From NCBI GenBank assembly GCA_963805305.1, contig CAWDTM010000003.1, forward strand, positions 310,001 through 374,000: a stretch of DNA of 64,000 nt. Direction: 5' to 3'. The notes below the pieces were generated by a model. It was not told the origin of the DNA. It saw only the letters and a list, made by a program, of their open reading frames with translations, and ran no database searches. Both the position numbers and the translations under genes were made by a program. The stretch comes from CAVXEH01 sp963805305. Its GTDB lineage: Bacteria; Chloroflexota; Limnocylindria; QHBO01. Shown piece after piece: positions 33,358 to 41,110 of this stretch. Within the stretch, counting starts at the first letter, position 1. Each line of letters opens with the position of its first letter.

Positions 33358-36300
33358 ATGGGGTGGAGCGTGGTTCCCGAGCTGTTCGACCGGCGATCCG
33401 ATGGAGGCGTCGAGACCGATCGCCTCGCCGAGCTCGTCGCGAGCCATGAGCGCGACCTCCGGCGCCTGGCCACAGCCATCACCGGCGACCCGCGTGCCGC
33501 GGCCGAAGCGCTGCTCGCCACCTGGATCCTCGCGCGCCGGCACCTCGCATCGCTGGCCGGTTCTCCCGGGGCGCGGACCTGGCTGCTGCGCACCGTCGAT
33601 CGCCTCGCGTCGGCTCGCCTTCGCCGGCCGTGGTGGGAGGGGCCGGTGAGCTGGGCTCGGCCTCGGCGACGCGGTCCGGATCCGGATCCCGGCGCTGACC
33701 ACGACCTCATCGGGATGCTGGCCGCGATGACGGTCGAGGATCGGCGGATGGTGGTGCTGGCCCACGTCGTGGGCCTCCCCACCGAGGAGATCGCCAGCCA
33801 GCTCCAGCTCACTGGCGCGGGAGTCCGGACCCACCTGGCCGACCTCCGCGGCCAGCTGCAACGCTCCCTCGGGATCGCCGATGAGGAAGATCCCGGTCAG
33901 CCGCTCCCCGACCGCGAGGTGGAGCGGCGGATAGGCAGGCGGCTCATCGCCCACCTCGACCGCGGGACGGCGCCGGTCGACGCGGGGCAGCTTGCCCGAG
34001 CCATCGTCAGCCGTCGAACACGGTCGGTGCACCCGCGCCGCCGACCACTCCTGGTCGGCGCGGTCGTGGTGGCGATGGTGGCAACCGCGGCGGGGCTCGC
34101 GACTCTCGGGCCGCTCGGCCCCGGCGAGCGGAGTGCGCAGCCCACGCCGTCGCCGGGGACCCTGGTGCCCCTGACGGGCTGGTCGGAGAAGGTCCTGGCC
34201 AACCTGGCCGGGGCGGTGCGGGTCCTGTCGTGGGCGCCGGACGGCGAGCATGTCGCCGTCCTCTCCGATCCGGCGAGCGAGATCATCGTCTTTGACCGTA
34301 ATGGCGACACGGTGCGGTCCTTCGCCGGCCGGGACGCGGTCTGGATCGACGGCGAACGGCTGCTCGTGCAGTCCGGCAGCGCGACCAGCTCCTTCGGCGC
34401 TTCGACGCTGACCGTTCGCCCAATCGACGGAAGCGCCGACCTTCTTCTCTCCGGCGAGTCTGGCCAGACCGTGAGCGGCCTGCGCGGCGGCGGCGGCGTG
34501 GCCGCCATCACCGACCCGCTGGTCGCGCCGGTCGACCAACCCGGATCCACGTTCAGGATCCTGCGTGATGGCACGTTCTCGGATCCCATGACCGGCATCC
34601 CCCTCGCCTGGACGCCCGACGGCCAGCGCCTGGTGTACCTGTCGTCGGCTGCACCCTTCGGGAACGCCTACCGGGGTATCCTCCACGTGCTGGACGCGGA
34701 GACGGGCACCGATCGTGACCTCGGGCTGGCCGCGGAGGACGGGGTGCTGAACACGATCGACCCCTCCGGTCGCCGGCTCCTCACCTGCGTGCCGGCATCG
34801 ACCGGCGCCGGCACGTGCCACCTGGGGGTGGTCGATCTCGATACCGGATCGCTGCAGACCTCGTCCCTCCCGTCGTCCGGAGCATTCGCGGCCTGGACCG
34901 GTGACGGCTCGCTCCTGATCCTCAGCGGCCGCACGCTCATGCGCTGGTCGGCCGATGACGTCCCTGTGGCTCTGCGCTGGCAGCCGGACCGCACAAACCT
35001 GCCCACCCTCCTCGTGCTTGCCGGCGACCGGGTTCTGGTCGGCCTGCCTCGGGCTCCCACTGCCGCGAGCGTCGTGGCCGGAACCACTCCATCGCTGATC
35101 GAGATTCCCGGTCCTGGGGCGGTGACCTCCGGGGCTGTCTCACCCGACGGCTCGCGGCTGCTCTACGTCCGGCAGTCTGGCGGCACCTACCGTCTGATTC
35201 TGGCCACCCTCCCTGCCGAGCGCACTCCCACCCCGGCGGCCTCGGGTTCCGGGACGCCGGCTCCCACCGCCGGCCCGTCGATTCACGGCCTGCCGCTCAT
35301 CGCCCTGGGCGCCACCTTCCAGGTCGACGCCCCGCAGGATGGCTTCCTGGTCACGAGCTGGGGGACGCACGCCTACCTGCGTTCCGACAGCAGCACAAAC
35401 TTCAGCCGACTCGACCTGCTGGACCTGGCGACCGCGGAGGGTGGCCCCATCGAGGTCCCGCTGGAGTCAGGCGAGGAGCTGGGCACGGTTCAGACCGATG
35501 GCGACTTCCTGGTGGTCACCACCCAGCAACGCCTTGGCCCACCCGGAGACGGGCGAATTCCCTGCCCGAGCGAACTGGAACAGCCGCTGGCCTGGCGCAT
35601 CCTCGTCGCGCGGCTGGATGCCCACGGGCGGCCCGTGTCCGGATTCACGGTCCTCGACCACGGAACAGCCTCACGGGCGTACACCGCCGGACAGTCGAAT
35701 GGGCCGGGCTGCGCGAGCACCTCCGGGCCCCAGCTCTCGGTGAACGGCGGCCAGGTTGCCTACGCGGTCGAATCGCCCACCTCCGCGCAGCCGTGGCGGT
35801 CACAGGTCATCGTGCGGCGCCTCGCCGGCGGCGCGGCGACGGTGACGCAGGCGGTCCCCTCGCCGGTCGCGTGGATCGGCCTGGATGGCGGGACCGCCGT
35901 GTGGACGGAGCAGCCGGACGCCAGCATCGCACCCGACGGAGCCTGGACGCTCCACGCCTGGATCGCCGGCATGCCGGATCCGCGGGTGGTGGCCATCCCG
36001 CCCGGCCCGGGAGCCCCGGTGGCGCCGTACTTCGAGCTCGTCGGGAACACCCTGCTGTACGGGGTCTACCCCGTCGGCGCCTCGAACGAGCCGACATCGG
36101 TGTGGCGCATGAACCTGGCGGATGGCACCCGCCAGCGGCTGTCACCGAACGACGGATCGGCCTGCTTCCCGCAGGCCAGCGCTCCGGGGCTGGTCTTCAT
36201 GGCGTGCGGCGGGCAGTACGGAACCCAGTCCCTGCTCGTGTGGCGCGACGGCGCGGGTTGGTCGGCACTGGACGGGATTCCCGATCCCGCCATGGTCGTG

Positions 36301-36393
36301 GCCAACGGCGGTTGGGTCATCATCATGGGACAGGCACAGACGACGAACACGATCCTTGGCCTGCGGCTGAGCGACCTGTCGCCACCGCCCTAG
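33358..36393 (+). CDS. ECF-sigma-like / TM / beta-propeller fusion protein
   Basis: 1011 residues with ATG 33358. Residues about 22-92 align with ECF region 2 (AEALLATWILARRHLASLAG...ARTWLLRTVDRLASARLRR) but have lost the acidic AEDA motif; 117-172 resemble region 4 with the HTH LPTEEIASQLQLTGAGVRTHLADLR. A linker, a TM helix (about 230-252) and a large exterior part follow, likely two propellers (about 270-630 and 680-1011) split by a Thr/Pro/Gly linker. It mirrors the separate ECF and propeller genes at 9406-11405 in one chain. It may be a membrane-held sigma factor needing proteolytic release, or a degenerate sensor. The start is uncertain (33325 or GTG 33370 possible). Confidence 0.82.
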   Translation: MGWSVVPELFDRRSDGGVETDRLAELVASHERDLRRLATAITGDPRAAAEALLATWILARRHLASLAGSPGARTWLLRTVDRLASARLRRPWWEGPVSWARPRRRGPDPDPGADHDLIGMLAAMTVEDRRMVVLAHVVGLPTEEIASQLQLTGAGVRTHLADLRGQLQRSLGIADEEDPGQPLPDREVERRIGRRLIAHLDRGTAPVDAGQLARAIVSRRTRSVHPRRRPLLVGAVVVAMVATAAGLATLGPLGPGERSAQPTPSPGTLVPLTGWSEKVLANLAGAVRVLSWAPDGEHVAVLSDPASEIIVFDRNGDTVRSFAGRDAVWIDGERLLVQSGSATSSFGASTLTVRPIDGSADLLLSGESGQTVSGLRGGGGVAAITDPLVAPVDQPGSTFRILRDGTFSDPMTGIPLAWTPDGQRLVYLSSAAPFGNAYRGILHVLDAETGTDRDLGLAAEDGVLNTIDPSGRRLLTCVPASTGAGTCHLGVVDLDTGSLQTSSLPSSGAFAAWTGDGSLLILSGRTLMRWSADDVPVALRWQPDRTNLPTLLVLAGDRVLVGLPRAPTAASVVAGTTPSLIEIPGPGAVTSGAVSPDGSRLLYVRQSGGTYRLILATLPAERTPTPAASGSGTPAPTAGPSIHGLPLIALGATFQVDAPQDGFLVTSWGTHAYLRSDSSTNFSRLDLLDLATAEGGPIEVPLESGEELGTVQTDGDFLVVTTQQRLGPPGDGRIPCPSELEQPLAWRILVARLDAHGRPVSGFTVLDHGTASRAYTAGQSNGPGCASTSGPQLSVNGGQVAYAVESPTSAQPWRSQVIVRRLAGGAATVTQAVPSPVAWIGLDGGTAVWTEQPDASIAPDGAWTLHAWIAGMPDPRVVAIPPGPGAPVAPYFELVGNTLLYGVYPVGASNEPTSVWRMNLADGTRQRLSPNDGSACFPQASAPGLVFMACGGQYGTQSLLVWRDGAGWSALDGIPDPAMVVANGGWVIIMGQAQTTNTILGLRLSDLSPPP

Positions 36394-37145
36394 GCGCCGC
36401 CTGCGAGCGGGATGCTGCGCCCCAGCAGCGCCCCGATGTTGTCCAGCGCCTCGCGCACGGTCCACGGAGAATCAGGGTGCGCGAGGTTGTTGAGCCCGGT
36501 GTCGTTGAGCATCGCCTTCAGCGACGGGGCGAGCTGGCCCCCGAGGTCGGCCGTGCCCACCAGGACGATCCGCTCGTGCCCGCTCCCGTCGATGAAGAGC
36601 AGCACCGGGGTGTGGTTCACGTCGTATGTCTCGGGCTGGTGCGTGTACCAGTCAACCGGCGCCGGGCTGGCAACCGGCTGCTGCTCGTGGGTGACGCCGA
36701 AGAACTTCCAGAACCGGTCGAGGTTGGCCGGGGTGCCGGTTAGCAGGGTCCAGTCCGCGGAGACCAGGTCCGCGTACGCGGCGAGCCGCTCGGGGGTGTC
36801 GCGCTGCGGGTCAACGGTCACCTCCCAGAGGGCCACCCTGTCCTGCAGGCCCGCGGCATGGATCGCCTCGGAGATCTGGATGAAGGCGCCGGTGGTCATG
36901 GGGCACAGCTCATGGCAGGCGGTGAGGAACGGGTAGATGACCACGATCTTTCCCTGCGCGTCGGAGAGCTGCACCGTCTGGCCATGCTGGTCCACCAGCG
37001 GGACGTCCGGGACCACCTGGTCGAGCGGGGTGCCGGTGATGGCCGGTGGGGCTGCGATGACGAGCCGCCACAGGAGCAGCGCGACGGCGACGACCGCAAC
37101 CAGGCCGATGGCGGCGACAACGCGGAACGGGACAGGGAGGCGCAC
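36390..37145 (-). CDS. SCO1/SenC-family thioredoxin-fold copper protein
   Basis: 251 residues from GTG 37145. N-terminal TM anchor (VVAAIGLVAVVAVALLLWRLVI, 9-30), then an extracytoplasmic thioredoxin fold. The copper/redox motif is C77-HEL-C81 followed by Pro, and the third Cu ligand His is H178 in YDVNHTPVLLF. Family role: delivers copper to the CuA site of cytochrome c oxidase or acts as a thiol reductase. No cox genes lie adjacent. GAGGG lies 11 nt before the GTG and a TATCAT box farther upstream, so this gene has a normal leader. Confidence 0.9.
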   Translation of the reverse strand: MRLPVPFRVVAAIGLVAVVAVALLLWRLVIAAPPAITGTPLDQVVPDVPLVDQHGQTVQLSDAQGKIVVIYPFLTACHELCPMTTGAFIQISEAIHAAGLQDRVALWEVTVDPQRDTPERLAAYADLVSADWTLLTGTPANLDRFWKFFGVTHEQQPVASPAPVDWYTHQPETYDVNHTPVLLFIDGSGHERIVLVGTADLGGQLAPSLKAMLNDTGLNNLAHPDSPWTVREALDNIGALLGRSIPLAGGA

Positions 37146-37187
37146 GGGCTCGGTAACCCTCGAGCGGGGCTGGAGGCGGCGCCTCAG

Positions 37188-37193
37188 ATGATA
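37188..37193 (-). promoter_or_regulatory. -10 box for the SCO1-like gene
   Basis: TATCAT on the minus strand lies between the stop of the EamA gene (37201) and the SCO1-like start, giving a leader of about 35 nt that contains GAGGG. Confidence 0.4.
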
Positions 37194-37200
37194 GCGCCGC

Positions 37201-38112
37201 TCAGGCGTTGCGACCCAGCAGGCCGCTCGCCATGGCCATAGCCACCAGGATCAGCGCGGCGCCCAGCAGCTGCTCAAGCGTGAACCGCTCGCCCAGGAGC
37301 ACCCAGGAGCCGATGGCGGCGGTGGGCGGATTGAGCAGCAGGAAGGCTGATGCCCGGCGAGCCTCCAGGCGGCGCATCCCGATCACCACCGCGATCGCCG
37401 CTGCGGCGCCCGGCCCGATGGCGAGCCAGACCACGCCGAGCAGCGCATCGGCCCGCAAGGGCGACGGAAGTACCGGCGCGGAGGTGAACGGCAGGATCAC
37501 CGCGGCGGTGACGGCGGTGAGCCCAAGGGCGGCCGCGCCGATTGCCGGACCCGGCAGGTCGTAGGCGTGCGACCAGCGGCGCGAGAGGACGAGGAACGTG
37601 GCGAACAGGACCGCGGCGACCAGCGCGACGCCCACCCCCAGGCTCTCGTCGCCGGCCAGGCGCAGCTGACCAAGCAACGCCGCGCCGGCCAGTGCCAGCA
37701 CCAGGGCGCCCAGGGTCAGGCGCTCGAGCCGCTCGTGGAGGATGGGCACGGCGATGAGCGCGGTGAGCACCGCGTAGAGGCCGGCGACGAACGCGGTGAT
37801 GCTCGCTCCGGCCAGCGACACCGCGGTGTTCATGGCAAGGACGAAGGCCGATCCCCCGACCCCGCCCAGGACCAGCAGGCGCCAGGCGGACGCGCGGGTA
37901 ATCCGCCGCGGTCGAAGGGCGGAGTGCGTCGCGACGGTGATGAGGAATCCCAGGGCAACCACGCCCAGGCCCCCGCGCCACAGCGCGGCGGTCAGGGGTG
38001 TGAAGCTGCGCAGCGCCAGGGCCGTGGCGACATAGGACGTTCCGTACAGCACCGCTGCGGCGGCCGCGGCGGCGGACCCGGCGGGGTCGAGTGACGGTGT
38101 GCGCTGGGCCAT
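37201..38112 (-). CDS. EamA/DMT-family permease
   Basis: 303 residues, ten TM helices in two EamA repeats. Segments include AAAVLYGTSYVATALALRSFTPLTAALWRGGLG and, in the second repeat, RASAFLLLNPPTAAIGSWVLLGERFTLEQLLGAALILVA. Drug/metabolite transporter superfamily; substrate unknown. GGAG sits 8 nt before the ATG at 38112. Only distantly like the other EamA protein at 20242. Confidence 0.87.
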   Translation of the reverse strand: MAQRTPSLDPAGSAAAAAAAVLYGTSYVATALALRSFTPLTAALWRGGLGVVALGFLITVATHSALRPRRITRASAWRLLVLGGVGGSAFVLAMNTAVSLAGASITAFVAGLYAVLTALIAVPILHERLERLTLGALVLALAGAALLGQLRLAGDESLGVGVALVAAVLFATFLVLSRRWSHAYDLPGPAIGAAALGLTAVTAAVILPFTSAPVLPSPLRADALLGVVWLAIGPGAAAAIAVVIGMRRLEARRASAFLLLNPPTAAIGSWVLLGERFTLEQLLGAALILVAMAMASGLLGRNA

Positions 38113-38216
38113 CGGCTTCTCCGGCTCCGCGGCGTGTTCGATCTTGCCTGGACGCGCCGCATGGTACGGCCGCCACGCCCCCGGAACCGGTCACTGCGCA
38201 AAACCGCGGCCGGCCA

Positions 38217-38222
38217 TACACT
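38217..38222 (+). promoter_or_regulatory. -10 box, putative leaderless promoter
   Basis: TACACT ends 6 nt before the ATG at 38229; no Shine-Dalgarno. Confidence 0.5.
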
Positions 38223-38228
38223 CACCCC

Positions 38229-38654
38229 ATGAGCGGATTCAGCGACGCGTTGATCGACGATTTCCGGGCCCACGACGGGCACACGACGAACGGTCCGTTC
38301 GTCGGAAAGCCTCTCCTCCTGCTCACGGCGACCGGGTCCCGCAGCGGCACCCGGCGCACGACGCCGCTGGTCTACACCCGCGACGGCGATCGCTACGTGA
38401 TCGTGGCATCCAAGGGAGGGGCGCCCGAGAACCCGGCGTGGTACCACAACCTGCGTGCCAACCCGATCGCCGAGGTCGAGGTCGGCACGGAGCGATTCCG
38501 CGTCCGCGCCATCGAGGCCGATCCCGCCGACCGGCGTCGCCTCTACGACCAGCAGATCGCCGTGCTCCCCGGCTTCGCCGAGTACGAGAAGCGCACCCCG
38601 CGCGTCATCCCGGTGGTGCTCCTCAAGCGGCTCGCCGACGGCGACGCCGGCTGA
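38229..38654 (+). CDS. Deazaflavin (F420)-dependent nitroreductase, Ddn-like
   Basis: 141 residues. Split-beta-barrel flavin-binding fold of the Ddn/Rv3547 family: LLLLTATGSRSGTRRTTPLVYTRDGDRYVIVASKGGAPENPAWYHNLRANP is its diagnostic stretch, the G-x-K-SG-x-R type loop binding the F420 phosphate/lactyl group. Members reduce quinones and nitro compounds with F420H2. Together with the LLM enzyme at 50699 it suggests that the host makes F420, though no cofactor synthesis gene is in view. Confidence 0.9.
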   Translation: MSGFSDALIDDFRAHDGHTTNGPFVGKPLLLLTATGSRSGTRRTTPLVYTRDGDRYVIVASKGGAPENPAWYHNLRANPIAEVEVGTERFRVRAIEADPADRRRLYDQQIAVLPGFAEYEKRTPRVIPVVLLKRLADGDAG

Positions 38655-38681
38655 GGTCGCCATCGCCTCGGGCCGCCCGGC

Positions 38682-38963
38682 TCATGCGCCCCGGCTGATC
38701 GTGGTGGCGTAATCCGGGAAGAAGCGGGTGATCACGGTGAGGTCGAACTGCCGCATGATCGACCCGGGGGACTCGCGCTCGAGCAGAAAGCGCATGCTGC
38801 GTTCGACGAGCGATTCCGGAGCCTCGCCGGGTCGCCCGAAGCGGGCGAGCTCGTCCCGGCTGAGGCTCACCGTGTGTCGGCTCACGTGGTCGCCGTCGCG
38901 CAGGGCGACGTCGCAGTCCCATCCCGACGCCGATGGTGCCGCGAGCACGCTGATCTCGTGCAT
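38682..38963 (-). CDS. Conserved hypothetical small protein
   Basis: 93 residues, soluble and probably alpha/beta (ISVLAAPSASGWDCDVALRDGDHVSRHTVSLSRDELARFG, then helical SLVERSMRFLLERESPGSIMRQFDLTVITRFFPDY). No recognised domain, but the order of strand-rich start and helical end with the IMRQFDLTVI-RFFPDY segment looks conserved in similar small bacterial proteins. A TAGGCT box 6 nt upstream of the ATG supports the start. Function unknown. Confidence 0.75.
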   Translation of the reverse strand: MHEISVLAAPSASGWDCDVALRDGDHVSRHTVSLSRDELARFGRPGEAPESLVERSMRFLLERESPGSIMRQFDLTVITRFFPDYATTISRGA

Positions 38964-38969
38964 GCCACG

Positions 38970-38975
38970 AGCCTA
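38970..38975 (-). promoter_or_regulatory. -10 box, putative leaderless promoter
   Basis: TAGGCT on the minus strand ends 6 nt before the ATG at 38963. Confidence 0.5.
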
Positions 38976-39018
38976 CCGCGCCACGCCCGCCACGTCGCGG
39001 GTCGCTGCGTCCCGGCAG

Positions 39019-39531
39019 TCACTCGGCGGCGTGGGCCTGGGCTGCGGGCACCGGGATCGCAGGATCCTCGTTCGGCCCGGTCACGACCACCTCTCCGTGC
39101 TGCTCGGTCCCGTTGGAGCGCACGAGGTAGGCGTGGTGAATCTCCGCGCTGCCCGTCGACAGGGTGCCGCCCACGCTGCAGTAGCGGGTCGCTGACAGCT
39201 CGATGGCGCGCCGCACCGCCTCGACCTCGACGGATGGACCTTCCACGACGTGGAGGAGGTCGACGCGCGTGAAGATCGAGGGGTTCGCACTGTCACGCTG
39301 GTCCCCGGTGGAATCCACCTGGTAGCGCGTCACCTGCTGGCGCTTCTTGCGCAGGATGGAGATGACGTCCATCGCCGTGCAGGCCGCGACGGCCACCGGC
39401 ACCAGCTCCGCCGGGCGCGGGCCGGTGTCTCCCTCCCCGTCGTCGAGAACGAGGCGATGGCCGCTCCCCGTCGTGGCCACGAAGCGCATCCCGTCGCCGT
39501 CGAGGACGACCTGCGCGGATTTTCGGCTCAT
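39019..39531 (-). CDS. OsmC-family peroxiredoxin-like protein
   Basis: 170 residues. OsmC/Ohr fold with both redox cysteines: C51 in AVAACTAMDVISILRKKRQ and C118 in ATRYCSVGGTLS. In Ohr/OsmC these reduce organic hydroperoxides; in the YhfA-like branch, which this resembles, the role is less clear and may involve sulfur compounds. GGAGGGGAG lies 7 nt before the ATG, and the start overlaps the DUF302 stop, so it is the third gene of the arsR-DUF302-OsmC operon. The last 20 residues are an Ala/Pro-rich extension. Confidence 0.9.
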   Translation of the reverse strand: MSRKSAQVVLDGDGMRFVATTGSGHRLVLDDGEGDTGPRPAELVPVAVAACTAMDVISILRKKRQQVTRYQVDSTGDQRDSANPSIFTRVDLLHVVEGPSVEVEAVRRAIELSATRYCSVGGTLSTGSAEIHHAYLVRSNGTEQHGEVVVTGPNEDPAIPVPAAQAHAAE

Positions 39532-39938
39532 GTGCCGCTCCCCTCCAGCGAACCGATGGCTCGCGCAAGGCGCTCGCGTGCCTCGGTGGCCATTGGTGCA
39601 ACGTCGGGATGGTCGACGATGCCGAGCGCCGAGAGCGGATCGATCGCCTCGACGACCGTCTCGCCCGCTTCCTCGCGGAGCACGACGTTGCAGGGAAGCA
39701 GGGCACCGACCGACGGATCCGCCTGCAGTGCCCGATGAGCCAGCGGCGGGTTGCAGGCGCCGAGGATCAGGTATGGCGGCCAGTCCACGCCGAGCTTCGC
39801 GCCCAACGTGGCGCGGACGTCGATCTCGGTCAGGACGCCGAAGCCCTCGGCCTTGAGGGCTGCCTCGACGCGCGGGCGCGTCGAGGCGATCGGTCCCGAC
39901 AGGCGGGTGCCGAAGGTGTACGTGCTCAGTGTTCGCAT
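39528..39938 (-). CDS. DUF302 domain protein
   Basis: 136 residues, one DUF302 domain: VEAALKAEGFGVLTEIDVRATLGAKLGVDWPPYLILGACNPPLAHRALQADPSVGALLPCNVVLREEAG is the full family pattern, including two conserved Cys (C62 and C83). The heme-free function is unproven; DUF302 genes often travel with sulfide or oxidative-stress operons. It starts 17 bp after the arsR stop and overlaps the OsmC start by four bases, so it is co-transcribed and coupled. Confidence 0.9.
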   Translation of the reverse strand: MRTLSTYTFGTRLSGPIASTRPRVEAALKAEGFGVLTEIDVRATLGAKLGVDWPPYLILGACNPPLAHRALQADPSVGALLPCNVVLREEAGETVVEAIDPLSALGIVDHPDVAPMATEARERLARAIGSLEGSGT

Positions 39939-39955
39939 TGCGTACCTCGTCCGGA

Positions 39956-40294
39956 TCAGGCGCCGGCCCGCACCAGGGGCCGGCTGGTCGTCTCGAGTGT
40001 CCGGCGCCGGACGATGCGGTCGATGACGTCGCACGCCTCGACGATCGCCGGCTCCGCCAGCTGGTAGCGCACCGTGGTCCCAACCCGCCGTCCATCGACC
40101 AGGCCCGCGGTGCGGAGCACGGCGAGATGCTGGCTTGCGTTGGGGAGGGTCACGCCGACCATCTCGGCCAGCGCACCCACCGACCGCTCGCCGCCCCGCA
40201 GCAGGTCGAGCAGCATGAGCCGCTTGGGGTCGGTCAGGACGCGGCAGAGCGCCGCATGGCGTCGGTAGTGGTCGGGATCGCGATCGGCGTTCAT
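39956..40294 (-). CDS. ArsR/SmtB-family repressor, probable thiol or redox sensor
   Basis: 112 residues. Winged HTH: CRVLTDPKRLMLLDLLRGGERSVGALAEMVGVTLPNASQHLAVLRTAGLVDGRRVGTTVRYQL is the whole domain. The As/Sb site ELCVCDL is absent (ERSVGAL). Two Cys remain: C17 at the first helix and one in the C-terminal helix (VEACDVIDRIV, about 88), a spacing that could form an inter-helix disulfide or persulfide link as in BigR/SqrR-type sensors. It heads the operon with DUF302 and OsmC and faces a divergent cytochrome c gene. Specificity is inferred. Confidence 0.88.
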   Translation of the reverse strand: MNADRDPDHYRRHAALCRVLTDPKRLMLLDLLRGGERSVGALAEMVGVTLPNASQHLAVLRTAGLVDGRRVGTTVRYQLAEPAIVEACDVIDRIVRRRTLETTSRPLVRAGA

Positions 40295-40303
40295 GCCGCG
40301 GCA

Positions 40304-40333
40304 AGCCTAGCATGTAGTTGCGTGATTGCGCAA
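40304..40333 (-). promoter_or_regulatory. arsR promoter with overlapping TTGCGCAA operator
   Basis: On the minus strand TTGCGC (40333-40328) and TAGGCT (40309-40304) are 18 bp apart, a good -35/-10 pair, 9 nt before the arsR start. The -35 lies inside the perfect palindrome TTGCGCAA (40326-40333), itself the right half of a longer TTGCG-N6-CGCAA repeat (40318-40333). Binding there would block the arsR promoter and could affect the divergent cytochrome c gene. Confidence 0.6.
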
Positions 40334-40391
40334 GTCGCGGAGCATGGTGCCTTCTCAACCGACGCGGCGCGGGCGAGCGCGCCCGGCGGCG

Positions 40392-40397
40392 TAGGAT
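40392..40397 (+). promoter_or_regulatory. -10 box, putative leaderless promoter
   Basis: TAGGAT ends 7 nt before the ATG at 40405 of the cytochrome c gene. Confidence 0.5.
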
Positions 40398-40404
40398 CGG
40401 GGCC

Positions 40405-40890
40405 ATGAGCACACGACCGGCGCATCGCCGACCCGGCCGGGTGTCGGTGCTCCTCGCCGGGGCCATCCTGCTCGCCGGCTGCACCGGCACCAGCGCCCCG
40501 TCGTACCCGATGGAGAGCAACGCGCTCGCCGCCGGTGAGCGGATCTACGCCGACGGGATTGGCCCGGACGGCGCGCGCATCGGGCGAATCGGGGGCGTGG
40601 CCATGCCCATGGCCGGCGACGGATGCGCCGCGTGCCACGGCACCGACGGGCGCGGCCGCACGACCATGGTGATCACGGCCCCGGACATCACGTATGGCAA
40701 CCTGACGGACCGCGGCGGCATGCTCGAGACGGACGGCTCGCGCGGGCCCGTGTACACCGACGCGCTGATCCGCCGGGCGGTGATCGCCGGCGTCGGCGCC
40801 GATGGCGGCGAGCTCGACCGCACCATGCCGCGCTGGCAGCTGAGCGAGCAGGCCTGGACGGAGCTGCTCGCCTATCTCAAGACCCTCTGA
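40405..40890 (+). CDS. Lipoprotein c-type cytochrome
   Basis: 161 residues. Signal peptide ending in the lipobox LAGC (Cys 26 is the lipidation site), then a single heme-binding C74-AA-C77-H78 motif (GDGCAACHGTDGRG). A Met in the C-terminal DRTMPRWQLSEQAWTELLAYLKTL is the likely sixth heme ligand, as in class I cytochromes c. It is thus an exported, membrane-tethered electron carrier. Divergent from the arsR operon (110 bp between starts), which may link its expression to the same signal. Confidence 0.9.
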   Translation: MSTRPAHRRPGRVSVLLAGAILLAGCTGTSAPSYPMESNALAAGERIYADGIGPDGARIGRIGGVAMPMAGDGCAACHGTDGRGRTTMVITAPDITYGNLTDRGGMLETDGSRGPVYTDALIRRAVIAGVGADGGELDRTMPRWQLSEQAWTELLAYLKTL

Positions 40891-40923
40891 GGCCGGGCCC
40901 CGGCGGATCAGCCGAGCGTCCGG

Positions 40924-41110
40924 TCAGCTCGGCGTCGGCGTGGCGGGAGCGGGGGTCGGGGTCGGGGCGGGCGTCGTCGTGGGCACCGGCGTGGCTGCCG
41001 GCGTCGGCGTCGCTCCCGGAGTCGGCGTGGCCGTGCCCGCGGGGGTGAGCGTCGGCGAGGAGGCCTGGCTGGCGCTCGGCACGGCGCTCGTCCCCGGCGC
41101 ACCGATGATC
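40924..41110 (-). repeat. Low-complexity Thr/Pro/Ala coding repeat at the glycosyltransferase C-terminus
   Basis: The coding strand repeats short Ala-Thr-Pro and Pro-Thr units (ATPTPGATPTPAATPVPTT style). DNA here is a degenerate 6-9 bp GC-rich repeat. On the protein it should be an exposed, flexible and possibly glycosylated tail. Confidence 0.7.

Noticed and set aside
40891..40905. GCCGG-GCC-CCGGC hairpin after the cytochrome c gene as a terminator
   Set aside because: Only five base pairs with no T-run; such short GC hairpins are frequent by chance in this sequence.
40924..41110. Repetitive DNA considered as a CRISPR or tandem repeat array
   Set aside because: It is a degenerate coding repeat for Thr/Pro/Ala residues in the glycosyltransferase tail, with no spacers.
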